This document shows, one piece after another, positions 16,495 to 24,848 of a stretch of DNA of 64,000 bases. This DNA is from CAKZYD01 sp039814715. Its GTDB lineage: Bacteria > Pseudomonadota > Alphaproteobacteria > Sphingomonadales > CAKZYD01. Both the position numbers and the translations under genes were made by a program. The DNA lies in contig JBCCAR010000018.1 of assembly GCA_039814715.1 (NCBI GenBank), positions 1 through 64,000 on the forward strand. The letters are read 5' to 3'. The notes beneath the pieces were generated by a model. That model was given only the letters and a program-made list of their open reading frames with translations. It was not told the DNA's origin and did no database searches. The number at the start of each line of letters is the position of its first letter. Within the stretch, counting starts at the first letter, position 1.

Positions 16495-18000
16495 GTGAGC
16501 CTTGAAGATCTAGCATTTGAATCCACGTCAAACCTGGCGCGTCATATCGCAAAAGGCGATGTGACCAGCATGGAGCTTGTTGATCTTTTTGCCGGGCGGC
16601 ATGATCGTTTCGGAGGCACGGTCAATGCCGTGGTGCAGACTGATTTTGACCGCGCCCGCACATTGGCTAAAGACGCAGACCAAGCCCTTGCGGATGGCAA
16701 AGAAATCGAACCGCTCCACGGCGTGCCCTTCACGATCAAGGAATGCTATGAAGTCGCTGGCTTCAAAGCGACCGCTGGCGCTCCAGAGCTGGCGGGCCAT
16801 ACCCCAGGAGAAGATGCAGACGCTGTTAAAAACCTGCATCAGGCAGGCGCCATTTGCATGGGCAAGACGAACGTCCCTTATATGGCATTCGACCTGCAGA
16901 GCTTTAATGATGTCTATGGCACTACAAACAATCCCTGGGACGTGACGCGGACATGCGGCGGCTCGTCCGGCGGGTCGGCGGCAGCGCTTGCTGCTGGTTT
17001 AACTGGTGGTGATATCGGCAGCGACATCGGCGGTTCGCTTCGTAATCCAGCCCATTACAACGGCATTTATAGCCACAAACCGACGTTCGCTTTGGTGCCA
17101 GAATACGGACACATCCCACCAGCGCCGGGCACGGTGTCCCGCACGGACCTCTCTGTTATGGGGCCCATGGGCCGCAGCGCAGATGATTTAAAACTGCTCC
17201 TGGATGTTCTTATGCGCCCCGTTGGCCTCGAGCGTAACAGGCAGATAACGCTGCCAAAGCCTAGAAAGACACAACTTGAAGACTTCCGGGTTGCGATTTG
17301 GCCGGGCCATCACAGCAATCGCCCCTCTCGCGCTATAGCAGAGCGTATGGATGCCTTGTCGGCTGCTCTAACTGGGAATGTGGAAAAATTCCAGGAAGCC
17401 TGGCCGCTTGATGCCAGCTATGAAGAGCTCGTATCGGTTTATGCCAAGCTGTTGCTTGGCGCAGTGTCTAGCGGAACGCCCGCGCTGCAATTTGCCATTG
17501 CGCAGGCTGCAACGCCATTTCTTAGCGTGCTCAAAGCGATTGGCGTTCATAATGAAAAAGGGGTGACAGGGCAGCTGCTGAGCACCGCCCAATCCCATAA
17601 AGCCTGGGCGCTCGCAAATGAGACACGCGCGCGCATGCGCCGCGAGATTGACAGGTTCTTTGAGCAATTTGACGTGCTGTTAATGCCTGTTATTCCTTGG
17701 ACTGCGCCAAAGCATGATCATAGCGGTACGATTTTATCGCGCACCGTGATGGTCGATGGTAAGAGCAGGCCCTACACAGACGCGCTCGATTATATTGCGC
17801 TTGCGACTGCTCTTTATTTGCCGTCTACCGTCGCGCCAATCGGTCTGGCAAGTGATGGCCTGCCTGTCGGCGTGCAAATTGTCGGGCCGTATATGCATGA
17901 TGCGACAACGATTGCCTTTGCCCAGGCACTGGGCGAGGTGATCGGCGGGTATGTGCCGCCGCCTGATTTTAAAGATGCATCTGCCCCAAAATCGCCTTAG
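16495..18000 (+). CDS. Amidase signature family hydrolase
   Basis: 501 residues from a GTG at 16495, chosen because AAGGGGAGGGA lies just upstream; a TTG at 16456 has no such site. The amidase-signature Ser-cisSer-Lys triad is visible: Lys in TIKECYEVAGF near residue 80, cis-Ser in CGGSSGGSAAALAAGL near residue 160, and nucleophile Ser in GSDIGGSLRNPA near residue 180. The family includes amidases, fatty-acid amide hydrolases and GatA. The lack of gatB and gatC nearby and the FAAH-like C-terminal half argue against GatA. The substrate is unknown. It lies directly before the motor-like gene pair. Confidence 0.9.
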   Translation: MSLEDLAFESTSNLARHIAKGDVTSMELVDLFAGRHDRFGGTVNAVVQTDFDRARTLAKDADQALADGKEIEPLHGVPFTIKECYEVAGFKATAGAPELAGHTPGEDADAVKNLHQAGAICMGKTNVPYMAFDLQSFNDVYGTTNNPWDVTRTCGGSSGGSAAALAAGLTGGDIGSDIGGSLRNPAHYNGIYSHKPTFALVPEYGHIPPAPGTVSRTDLSVMGPMGRSADDLKLLLDVLMRPVGLERNRQITLPKPRKTQLEDFRVAIWPGHHSNRPSRAIAERMDALSAALTGNVEKFQEAWPLDASYEELVSVYAKLLLGAVSSGTPALQFAIAQAATPFLSVLKAIGVHNEKGVTGQLLSTAQSHKAWALANETRARMRREIDRFFEQFDVLLMPVIPWTAPKHDHSGTILSRTVMVDGKSRPYTDALDYIALATALYLPSTVAPIGLASDGLPVGVQIVGPYMHDATTIAFAQALGEVIGGYVPPPDFKDASAPKSP

Positions 18001-18050
18001 GGTTGACCAATCAACGAGCGAGGCGAAGTGACATCAAGCAGGCTGAGGAC

Positions 18051-19184
18051 ATGACCCGACCACTCAGATTTTTGCTGCCCATGGCAGGTTTTTTGCTGGC
18101 TGTGGTCGCAGTTGCCGTGATCTTGTGGCCGCGGCTTGAAGCGGCCTTCCGCAGCAATCTAGTGATCAATGGCGTGATCGTTTTTGTGCTTGCTGTCGGC
18201 TGCCTCTATATCCTCCGGCAGGTCTCCCGCTTACAGCCTGATATAGATTGGATCGCCTCATATGAAAAAGGCGGGAAAGCCGACGATCAGCCGTCCCCGC
18301 CGCTACTTGCGTCCCTTTCCAGTCTGTCGCGGTCGGGTCCGCTGGCGCTGAACCCGATCTCTCTGCGGTCGCTTGCAGACGGCATTGCTGCCCGCCTCGA
18401 TGAGCGCCGCGAGCTCTCGCGCTATTTGGTTGCTTTGCTTGTTTTCCTTGGCCTTTTGGGCACCTTCTGGGGGTTGCTCGGCACGATTTTGGCGATTGGC
18501 AACACCATCAATGGGCTTAATGTCGATTCAAGTGACGTCCCTGCGATGTTTGAAGGCCTTAAGGCAGGCCTGCAAGCGCCGCTCTCTGGCATGGGAACGG
18601 CTTTTTCATCCTCGCTGTTCGGCTTAGCCGGTTCGTTGATCTTAGGGTTTTTGGACCTGCAGCTGGGCCGGGCGCAAAGCCGGTTTTTCAATGAACTTGA
18701 AGACTGGCTGTCCGCTCATGTTATTCCGCTGGAAATTGGCGGCAAAGAGCTTGATGGCGTGCAGCCTGCGAGCGGCCCGAGCGCATATATGCGCACGATC
18801 ATGGCGCAGTCCGCGGATTCGCTGGACGCCATGGAACGGCGCCTGTCGAAAGCCGATCAGGAGCGTGACCGCTTGATCCAAACACTTGGCGCTCTGCAAT
18901 CAACGCTAAGCAGTTTAGAAACCCGCTCTGAGAAACAAGCCGAGGCCTTGCTGCAGCTCGCGGCCGCCACGCAAAAGACAGCGAATAAGACGGATGATGC
19001 AAGCGTACAGGCCCTAAAGGACTTACGCGCAACCGTCGCAGGCTTGGCCGATGCCCAATCGGCAGGGCGGGCGCAAGTGTCGGACGACATTAATGCAGCG
19101 GCGACCCGGCTAGGGCGCACCATTGCCGCCATTTTGGATGACCGGGAACCAGACAAGCCTGCTGCTCCTGGAAGCGCGCTCTAG
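18051..19184 (+). CDS. MotA/TolQ/ExbB-like proton-channel protein with long C-terminal tail
   Basis: 377 residues from the ATG at 18051 (GAGGA upstream; a TTG at 18003 is less likely). Two N-terminal transmembrane segments at about residues 8-28 and 38-58 are followed by a cytoplasmic loop. Two more segments at about 125-150 and 185-205 (LGLLGTFWGLLGTILAIG and MGTAFSSSLFGLAGSLILG) are the MotA/TolQ/ExbB signature. From about residue 255 the protein is a helical, heptad-like tail rich in Ala, Gln and Leu. The next gene encodes the MotB-like partner and overlaps by one nucleotide (TAGTG), so this is a two-gene ion-driven unit. No flagellar, tol or exbD/tonB genes lie near it. Confidence 0.8.
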   Translation: MTRPLRFLLPMAGFLLAVVAVAVILWPRLEAAFRSNLVINGVIVFVLAVGCLYILRQVSRLQPDIDWIASYEKGGKADDQPSPPLLASLSSLSRSGPLALNPISLRSLADGIAARLDERRELSRYLVALLVFLGLLGTFWGLLGTILAIGNTINGLNVDSSDVPAMFEGLKAGLQAPLSGMGTAFSSSLFGLAGSLILGFLDLQLGRAQSRFFNELEDWLSAHVIPLEIGGKELDGVQPASGPSAYMRTIMAQSADSLDAMERRLSKADQERDRLIQTLGALQSTLSSLETRSEKQAEALLQLAAATQKTANKTDDASVQALKDLRATVAGLADAQSAGRAQVSDDINAAATRLGRTIAAILDDREPDKPAAPGSAL

Positions 19185-20281
19185 TGGCAACGCGGCTCGG
19201 ACGGCGGGGGCCTCAATCAGGGGCGGATTTGAGCTGGCCAGGCTTTGTGGACGCCTTGTCCAGTTTGTTGCTGGTTGTCATCTTTGTCCTGCTTATTTTC
19301 TTCTTGTCGCAAACGTTTCTATCCGTCGCGCTGTCGGGACGGGACGAAGCCTTGGCCGCGTTGCGCGCTGATTTAAATGATCTCTCGCGCCAGCTCAGCA
19401 TGGAGAAAAGCACCTCGTCCTCCTTACGCGACGAGATCACAGCCTTGAGCGCGAGTTTGTCGACGGCGCTGCAAGACAATGAGGGGCTGAAGACGCAAGT
19501 GACAGGTCTATCCAGTCAACTTGAGGAAGCGCAGTCCAACTTGGCGCGGGCTGCGGAAGATCAAGCATCTGCTCAGGCGCAGATAACGACGCTCACCGTG
19601 GATTTAGAAGAGCGCGCAAAGCAGCTCGAGGCAGAGCAGGCGGTAACCTCCGCTGCCCGTGATGAGATTGCTCTGCTCAACCAAAACCTGTCAGCCCTTC
19701 GCCAGCAGATTGCGGCACTAGAACAAAAGCTTGATGCCTCTGAACAGAAAGACAAACGACAAGAAGCCGTCATCAAGAACTTAGGAGAGCGTCTCAACGC
19801 TGCGCTTGCCAGCAAGGTGGCAGAGCTGTCTGACTATCGCTCTGAGTTCTTTGGGCGCTTAAAGGCGCTGCTGGGCGCGCGGCCCGATATTACAGTTGAA
19901 GGCGATCGTTTCGTTTTCCAGTCTGAACTGCTGTTCGCTTCGGGCTCGGCGAGTTTGGGCGCGGAAGGCAAACGGCAACTGGCCACCATAGCCGAAACGC
20001 TGCTCACCATTGCGAGTACTATTCCTGATGACTTCAACTGGGTTTTGCGCGTGGATGGGCATACCGATGTGTTGCCTATCAATACAGTCCAGTTCCCCAG
20101 CAATTGGGAATTGTCGCAGGCGCGCGCTCTATCGGTCGTTAAGTTTTTGATCAGCGAAGGTGTGCCTGCAAAGCGTCTTGCTGCGGCAGGCTTTGGGCCG
20201 TATCAGCCCCGCGATAAGCGAAATAGTTGGGAGGCCTACCGCACTAACCGGCGTATCGAATTGCGGCTGGACCAGAGCTAG
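19184..20281 (+). CDS. MotB/OmpA-like peptidoglycan-binding partner with periplasmic coiled coil
   Basis: 365 residues, GTG start. One N-terminal transmembrane helix (about 24-48) is preceded by WPGFVDALSS; Asp23 is at the position of the proton-carrying Asp of MotB. A predicted coiled coil of about 170 residues (about 55-215) with repeated Leu/Ala/Gln heptads follows. The C-terminal OmpA-like peptidoglycan-binding domain (about 235-365) includes LLFASGSASL, VDGHTDVLPI, NWELSQARALSVVKFL and NRRIELRL. It should anchor the MotA-like channel to the wall. The coiled coil is far longer than in flagellar MotB, so the output may be mechanical or signalling across the periplasm. The true function is unknown. 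Confidence 0.82.
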   Translation: MATRLGRRGPQSGADLSWPGFVDALSSLLLVVIFVLLIFFLSQTFLSVALSGRDEALAALRADLNDLSRQLSMEKSTSSSLRDEITALSASLSTALQDNEGLKTQVTGLSSQLEEAQSNLARAAEDQASAQAQITTLTVDLEERAKQLEAEQAVTSAARDEIALLNQNLSALRQQIAALEQKLDASEQKDKRQEAVIKNLGERLNAALASKVAELSDYRSEFFGRLKALLGARPDITVEGDRFVFQSELLFASGSASLGAEGKRQLATIAETLLTIASTIPDDFNWVLRVDGHTDVLPINTVQFPSNWELSQARALSVVKFLISEGVPAKRLAAAGFGPYQPRDKRNSWEAYRTNRRIELRLDQS

Positions 20282-20284
20282 CCT

Positions 20285-21163
20285 ATGCGACCCAAAGCGC
20301 ACATTGCCGCTGACCTGAGCTTAATTGAAACAGGCAGCTTGGCAAACAAGGCAGCCACTTTGCTCGACGAGGCTATGCAAGCGCCGCGCGGCAAAGTGCT
20401 TGGGCTGACGGGCCCGCCCGGCGTTGGCAAAAGCTCGCTCACGCAAAAGCTCGTGGAACACTGGGTAGGGCAGGGGCTACGGGTTGCTGTTCTGGCGATT
20501 GATCCGTCCTCAAGGCGCTCTGGCGGCGCCCTTTTGGGCGACCGGACGCGAATGAACCTCTCCAGTCACGGCGAGCTCGCATTCATTCGCTCTATGGCGG
20601 CTGGTCGTCGGCTTGGGGGTCTCAGCGATGCCGCCTTTCCAGCATGCGTTTATTTGCGTGCGCATTTTGACCGCGTGATTTTAGAGACGGTGGGTGTTGG
20701 CCAATCTGAAACAGAAATTACAGCTGTGGCTGACTGTGTTGGCCTGTGCATTCAGCCGGGCAGCGGCGATAGCTTGCAGTTCATGAAAGCGGGTATAGCT
20801 GAAGTGCCAGGCATTGTGTTTGTCACAAAAGCCGACCTTGGCCAACTGGCGCGGCAAGCTGCGGCGGATGTGGAAGGCGCTTTGTCATTGTCGCGCAATG
20901 AAGCATCTCACGCGCAAGTATTGCTCGTGTCGGCCAAAACGGGCGAAGGGCTGGCAGAGGCGGCGGCTGCGCTTGATGAGACGCTGCACACACCCGCTGG
21001 CGCAGTGCTCGCGCAGCAATTTCATGATTATGCCCGTGAAAGCTTGCAAAAGCAGGCTGGCGCGCTCGCGCTCTCAGCTCCTGGGGCAAGCAAACCCGTT
21101 GGATTTAGGGACCTAGCGCAGCTGCTTGGCCGCCTGCGCGTCTCATTGGCTAACGAACACTAG
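20285..21163 (+). CDS. meaB: MeaB/ArgK-type P-loop GTPase (metallochaperone of B12-dependent mutases)
   Basis: 292 residues. Walker A is GLTGPPGVGKSSLTQKL near residue 40. AVLAIDPSSRRSGGALLGDRTRM near residue 75 and ETVGVGQSETEI near residue 135 are diagnostic of the MeaB/ArgK group. VTKADLGQ provides the guanine-binding NKxD-like motif. MeaB gates cofactor loading and protects methylmalonyl-CoA mutase. No mutase gene is in this window, so it acts in trans. It starts 3 bp after the MotB-like gene. It converges with ygfZ; a possible small ORF on the other strand overlaps its last 21 bp. Confidence 0.93.
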   Translation: MRPKAHIAADLSLIETGSLANKAATLLDEAMQAPRGKVLGLTGPPGVGKSSLTQKLVEHWVGQGLRVAVLAIDPSSRRSGGALLGDRTRMNLSSHGELAFIRSMAAGRRLGGLSDAAFPACVYLRAHFDRVILETVGVGQSETEITAVADCVGLCIQPGSGDSLQFMKAGIAEVPGIVFVTKADLGQLARQAAADVEGALSLSRNEASHAQVLLVSAKTGEGLAEAAAALDETLHTPAGAVLAQQFHDYARESLQKQAGALALSAPGASKPVGFRDLAQLLGRLRVSLANEH

Positions 21164-21241
21164 GGCTGTAATAACCAGCGCCGCCGCAAACCCAAAGGTG
21201 ATGAGGAGGCGTTTGTCAGACCGCTTCTTTCTTTTTGCCAT
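21143..21241 (-). CDS. Possible 32-residue basic single-span membrane protein
   Basis: The reverse strand from an ATG inside the last codons of ygfZ encodes a 32-residue peptide: a very basic start (MAKRKKRSDKR), then a hydrophobic stretch LLITFGFAAALVITALVFV and a stop. This looks like a genuine positive-inside single-span protein. It overlaps the ygfZ 3' end by 26 bp and the meaB 3' end by 21 bp. No dedicated ribosome-binding site is clear, so translation would depend on coupling to ygfZ. It may be chance. Confidence 0.3.
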   Translation of the reverse strand: MAKRKKRSDKRLLITFGFAAALVITALVFVSQ

Positions 21242-22049
21242 TGTCTGCTTCTTCTTGTGATTTGATGACGGTTGCTTCTAGCCAGTCCGGCAGCCAAGGG
21301 GTCAGAGACACATCTCCCGCCATAAGCGGTGCTTTTGAAATGTCTTCTACCTTTAAGTTCGCAAGGGCTTTTTGACCATTGGTCGAGCGCACATCGCCGA
21401 TCTCGCGTTCGCCGAACTTAATTGGCGTCCCTGGCGGAATGTCTGCCTTAGCTTGCACCGGAATAAGCCTGCGTCTTACCTTGCCGCGGTAGCGCATGCG
21501 CGCTGTTAGCTCTTGGCCGACATAGCACCCCTTCTCAAAATCAACGCCGTTTAGAAGGTCTGCATTGGTTTCGAGCCACAGGGTCTTGTCCTGCAAGAAA
21601 TCCGCCGGGCCATCGGGGATGCCATGGGCGAGACGGTGCGAGAGATAAGCGGCGATATCCGCCGTTGGCGTTCCATCCAGGCGTCGGCTGCCCATGGCAG
21701 GATGCCGGGGGTCTTGCCATGCCTCAGGCGTGTCATCCAGATGAGCGAAGATGGTGTTGTCACTGTCGCTAATCTCAACCTTGGACCTTAGCTTATACAT
21801 CATCAATTTGCGCTTGAGCTCTGTTAAATGCACTTCGCTACAATCAAGCAGCAACGCGTCATCCACCTCGGTGATGAAAAAATCGTAGAGATACTTGCCC
21901 TGCGGTGTTAGCAACCCAGCGTAAAGCCAGCGCTCTGGGGCAATTTTATTCACGTCATTGGTGATGAGCCCCTGCAGGAAGCTCTTTCGTTCTTCACCAG
22001 ACAGTATGAGCACGCGGCGATCAATCAATTGAATACAACGATCAGACAT
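21216..22049 (-). CDS. ygfZ: Folate-binding protein YgfZ (glycine-cleavage T-protein-like, Fe-S maintenance)
   Basis: 277 residues from the ATG at 22049 (MSDRCIQLIDRRVL); the open upstream extension has no homology. The family signature K-G-C-Y-x-G-Q-E is present as FEKGCYVGQELTARMRYRG near residue 185. The N-terminal FLQGLITNDV is also typical of the aminomethyltransferase fold. YgfZ/IBA57 proteins use tetrahydrofolate to support Fe-S enzymes, including the tRNA-modifying MiaB. The gene is divergent from pyrC with a 97-bp shared promoter region. This divergent ygfZ-pyrC-type order is, to my recollection, frequent in alphaproteobacteria. Confidence 0.93.
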   Translation of the reverse strand: MSDRCIQLIDRRVLILSGEERKSFLQGLITNDVNKIAPERWLYAGLLTPQGKYLYDFFITEVDDALLLDCSEVHLTELKRKLMMYKLRSKVEISDSDNTIFAHLDDTPEAWQDPRHPAMGSRRLDGTPTADIAAYLSHRLAHGIPDGPADFLQDKTLWLETNADLLNGVDFEKGCYVGQELTARMRYRGKVRRRLIPVQAKADIPPGTPIKFGEREIGDVRSTNGQKALANLKVEDISKAPLMAGDVSLTPWLPDWLEATVIKSQEEADNGKKKEAV

Positions 22050-22146
22050 TCTGCGAGACGTCCCTTCAATTGGCGATATACTAACTGCTATATAGGCGCT
22101 GCGTCGGCGCTTTGCCAACCACGCTCTAACTCTTGGAGAAACAATC

Positions 22147-23478
22147 GTGCCCAATTTTGACCTTCTTATCAAAGGCGGAACTCTTGCCAATCACATGGGC
22201 CAGGGGGAAGGGGATGTTGGCATTGTCGACGGGCGCTTTGCTGCAATCGGCGATTTGTCGACTGCCAGCGCAGATAAAGTGATCGATGCCAAGGGTCTCC
22301 ATGTGCTGCCTGGCGTTATCGATACGCAGGTCCATTTTCGAGAACCCGGGATGGATCAAAAAGAAGACCTTGCCAGCGGCTCGCGCCAAGCGGTGAAAGG
22401 CGGCGTTGTAGCCGTATTTGAAATGCCCAATACAGACCCGCTGACCACCACGCCCGGGGCCATCAATGATAAACTGACGCGCGCGCAGGGGCGCATGTTC
22501 TGCGATCACGCGTTTTATATGGGCGCCACGGCAGAGAATGCGGACCATTTAGCTGATATCGAAAATACGCCTGGATGTTGCGGCATTAAGGTCTTCATGG
22601 GTGCGTCCACTGGGAACTTGTTGGTGGAAGATGATGCAACCCTTGAGCGGGTGTTTAAGAGTGGCCGCCGGCGCGTTGCCATCCATGCTGAAGACAACAT
22701 GCGCATGGATGAGCGCGCGCATCTGCGCGAGACGGGCAGGCCGCATTCGCACCCTGTTTGGCGCGATGATGAAAGTGCTGTAATGGCGACCAAACGCGCG
22801 GTCACGTTGGCGCGCAAAACAGGGCGCCGGGTGCACATTCTCCACATTACGACCCCGCAGGAGCTAGAGTATCTGAGCCAAAACAAAGACGTCGCTAGCG
22901 TTGAATGTACGCCGCAGCACCTCACGCTGGGTGCGCCAGACTGTTATGACCGGCTTGGCACTTATGCGCAGATGAACCCGCCTATCCGCTCAAATGCGCA
23001 CCGCGATGGCCTTTGGATCTGGCTTGCTCAAGGCGTTGTGGACGTGATCGGCTCAGACCACGCGCCCCACTTGAAGGAAGAAAAAGACCGGCCTTACCCT
23101 GCCTCTCCATCTGGCATGCCTGGCGTGCAGACTTTGCTTGCCCTATTGCTAGATCATCACGCCCAGGGCCGGCTGCCGCTCGCGCATTTGGTAGATCTGA
23201 CCTCTCATGCCGCCAATCGCTTGTTCAACTTTCAAAACAAGGGCCGCATGGCACTTGGCTATGATGGGGATATCACGCTGGTTGATTTAAAGAAGCAGTG
23301 GACGGTGTCCAGTGATTGGCTAGAAGGCAAATGCGGCTGGAGCCCGTTTGAAGGCATGACGCTCACAGGAAAAGCCGTGGGGACAATCATCCGCGGGCAG
23401 CAGGTGATGGCAGAGGATACCATCTTAGGAGAGGCGCAGGGCCAGCCAATCGCTTTTCAGGAAACCATGCGCGGCTAA
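22147..23478 (+). CDS. pyrC: Dihydroorotase
   Basis: 443 residues, GTG start with GGAGAAA upstream. Amidohydrolase-fold features: the HxH-region variant DTQVHFREPG near residue 60; GIKVFMGASTGN near residue 150, with the lysine expected to be carboxylated and bridge two zinc ions; HAED near residue 180; and GSDHAPH near residue 300. The length and motifs fit the class I (PyrC/AllB-like) dihydroorotase used with a bacterial aspartate transcarbamoylase. It cyclises carbamoyl aspartate to dihydroorotate, so it shares a pathway with carA and carB at the other end of the window. The first ligand motif reads QVHFR where most enzymes have DVHVHFR. Confidence 0.93.
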   Translation: MPNFDLLIKGGTLANHMGQGEGDVGIVDGRFAAIGDLSTASADKVIDAKGLHVLPGVIDTQVHFREPGMDQKEDLASGSRQAVKGGVVAVFEMPNTDPLTTTPGAINDKLTRAQGRMFCDHAFYMGATAENADHLADIENTPGCCGIKVFMGASTGNLLVEDDATLERVFKSGRRRVAIHAEDNMRMDERAHLRETGRPHSHPVWRDDESAVMATKRAVTLARKTGRRVHILHITTPQELEYLSQNKDVASVECTPQHLTLGAPDCYDRLGTYAQMNPPIRSNAHRDGLWIWLAQGVVDVIGSDHAPHLKEEKDRPYPASPSGMPGVQTLLALLLDHHAQGRLPLAHLVDLTSHAANRLFNFQNKGRMALGYDGDITLVDLKKQWTVSSDWLEGKCGWSPFEGMTLTGKAVGTIIRGQQVMAEDTILGEAQGQPIAFQETMRG

Positions 23479-23750
23479 TGCACCAAGCAGCTGATGGAGT
23501 TAGCGGCCAATGTGTCTCTGTCCACATCTTCGCGCGGCACCACCTCGACATGGTCGATGGGCGGGTTACCGTTTGCCAGCCAATTGCGCAAAATCGCGCG
23601 TAGCACTGGGTAATCCGGCGCGAGATCAAACTCTTCTAGCCGCAGCGGGCTTTTGGATTTGCGCTCGTTCTCAGGCCTAAGAAAAATCTTGGCGCTAATA
23701 GGGCGGTACCCTTGTGTCCACAAATCGCTTGGCATATCAGAGCACGACAT
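23475..23750 (-). CDS. Usg-like small protein
   Basis: 91 residues. The middle (GYRPISAKIFLR ... EEFDLAPDYPVLRAILRNWL ... IDHVEV) matches the pattern of Usg proteins as I remember them: GY-LTTA-I-Y, then DLAP-FP-L--FL-FW, then LHSV-V. The N terminus and last 20 residues diverge. Usg was named for its position upstream of trpF in some genomes, and its biochemical role is unknown. It converges with pyrC and shares a 4-nt overlap of stop codons (CTAA at 23475-23478). Confidence 0.5.
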   Translation of the reverse strand: MSCSDMPSDLWTQGYRPISAKIFLRPENERKSKSPLRLEEFDLAPDYPVLRAILRNWLANGNPPIDHVEVVPREDVDRDTLAANSISCLVH

Positions 23751-23887
23751 AGGCGATTGTTCCTCACTATGGGCGCGCCAACCAAGCAGCGGGCAGTGCC
23801 CGGGTGTATGAAGGTGAGTGTGCGCAAATTGGTCTTAAATCCTGGTAAACAAGGACTTACGCGCCACCTTCGGAGCAGCGCGGTGCC

Positions 23888-24520
23888 ATGAACCTTCTGT
23901 TTCTTCCTATTGGTGTTCTCATTGGTCTTGCTGTGGCAGCGCCGGTTGGCCCGGTTAACTTAATATGCATAAATCGCGGACTGGCCTATGGCGCGCTGTC
24001 TGCCATGGCGGTCGGCACCGGCGCGGCCTTTGGGGATGCAATTTTTGCTGCACTAGCGGCCTTCGGCTTTGGGACGTTTACCGAAATGATTGCGGCAAGC
24101 CGTGATCCTATTCGGCTCATTGGCGGCATTATAATGATTGCCTTTGCCTATTTTGTGTGGCGCGCGCAGCCCAGCACGCTCGCGCACAAACAAGATTTCA
24201 CGCCCGCTTGGCGGCAGTCTATCGCCACTTTTTTTATGACGATCTCAAATCCAGCAACGCTCATGGGTTTCACGGCTATTTTTGCAGGCACTGGCTTTAA
24301 AAACCTAGGCGTTCAGTCGGCGCAGCAGGTTGCCAACTCCGGTGCTTTGGTCGTCGGCGTATGGCTTGGCTCCATGCTATGGTGGGCAGGCTTGTCACTT
24401 GTGGCCGGGCGTTTTAAGCGCAGTATTTCCAACCAGGCGCTCATCCGGATTAATCACATCTCGGCCATTGTCCTCGCGCTCTTTGGTCTAGGCGCCATGA
24501 TCGCTGGGGTGCTTGACTAG
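23888..24520 (+). CDS. LysE/RhtB family amino-acid or metabolite exporter
   Basis: 210 residues with six hydrophobic segments. The first segment carries the LysE-type motif (GVLIGLAVAAPVGPVNLICINRGL), and the conserved SNPATLMGFTAIFAGTGF appears after the central hydrophilic loop. Such proteins export amino acids, homoserine lactones or other small metabolites. No substrate can be assigned. It is transcribed divergently from the Usg-like gene across a 137-bp gap, and its stop overlaps that of the DUF3553 gene on the other strand. Confidence 0.85.
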   Translation: MNLLFLPIGVLIGLAVAAPVGPVNLICINRGLAYGALSAMAVGTGAAFGDAIFAALAAFGFGTFTEMIAASRDPIRLIGGIIMIAFAYFVWRAQPSTLAHKQDFTPAWRQSIATFFMTISNPATLMGFTAIFAGTGFKNLGVQSAQQVANSGALVVGVWLGSMLWWAGLSLVAGRFKRSISNQALIRINHISAIVLALFGLGAMIAGVLD

Positions 24521-24708
24521 CTGGCGGGCTTTAGCAGCGCGTGGCCTGTGTGCAGCAGCTGCTTGCCAGCATTTTCAAAATTGACGGTGACACGTTCGCC
24601 AACAACGGTTTGTACTTGGCCCATACCCCAATCGTCTTGGCCTTCGAGAGTGACCCAGTCACCGGGCTGAAACCAGCGGGCTGGATTTGGTGTGTTTGCG
24701 GAGTTCAT
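24517..24708 (-). CDS. DUF3553 domain protein
   Basis: 63 residues from the ATG at 24708; a start 13 codons upstream is possible. The sequence FQPGDWVTLEGQDDWGMGQV near residue 10, then VTVNFENAGKQLL, fits the short beta-barrel-like DUF3553 domain, which is also found appended to UvrD-type helicases. As a stand-alone protein it has no known function. It converges with the LysE-type gene (CTAG at 24517-24520) and is divergent from chpT. Confidence 0.75.
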   Translation of the reverse strand: MNSANTPNPARWFQPGDWVTLEGQDDWGMGQVQTVVGERVTVNFENAGKQLLHTGHALLKPAS

Positions 24709-24848
24709 CGTGCGTTTTGCGGCCTGGTTATCGAGACTTTGCCTCATATGACCCGAAATAAATGCAGGACAACGAATTTACTTCACGTTAACGAAGGTAA
24801 ACGCAAAAGAGCTATGCTCTTTGCCGCCAATTTTAAGGACCGCTCGCT

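Noticed and set aside
18051..20281. Zorya anti-phage system (ZorA/ZorB-like pair)
   Set aside because: The motor-like pair is similar in plan, but no ZorC, ZorD or ZorE gene is adjacent; neighbours are an amidase and meaB. Kept as an unassigned ion-motor pair.
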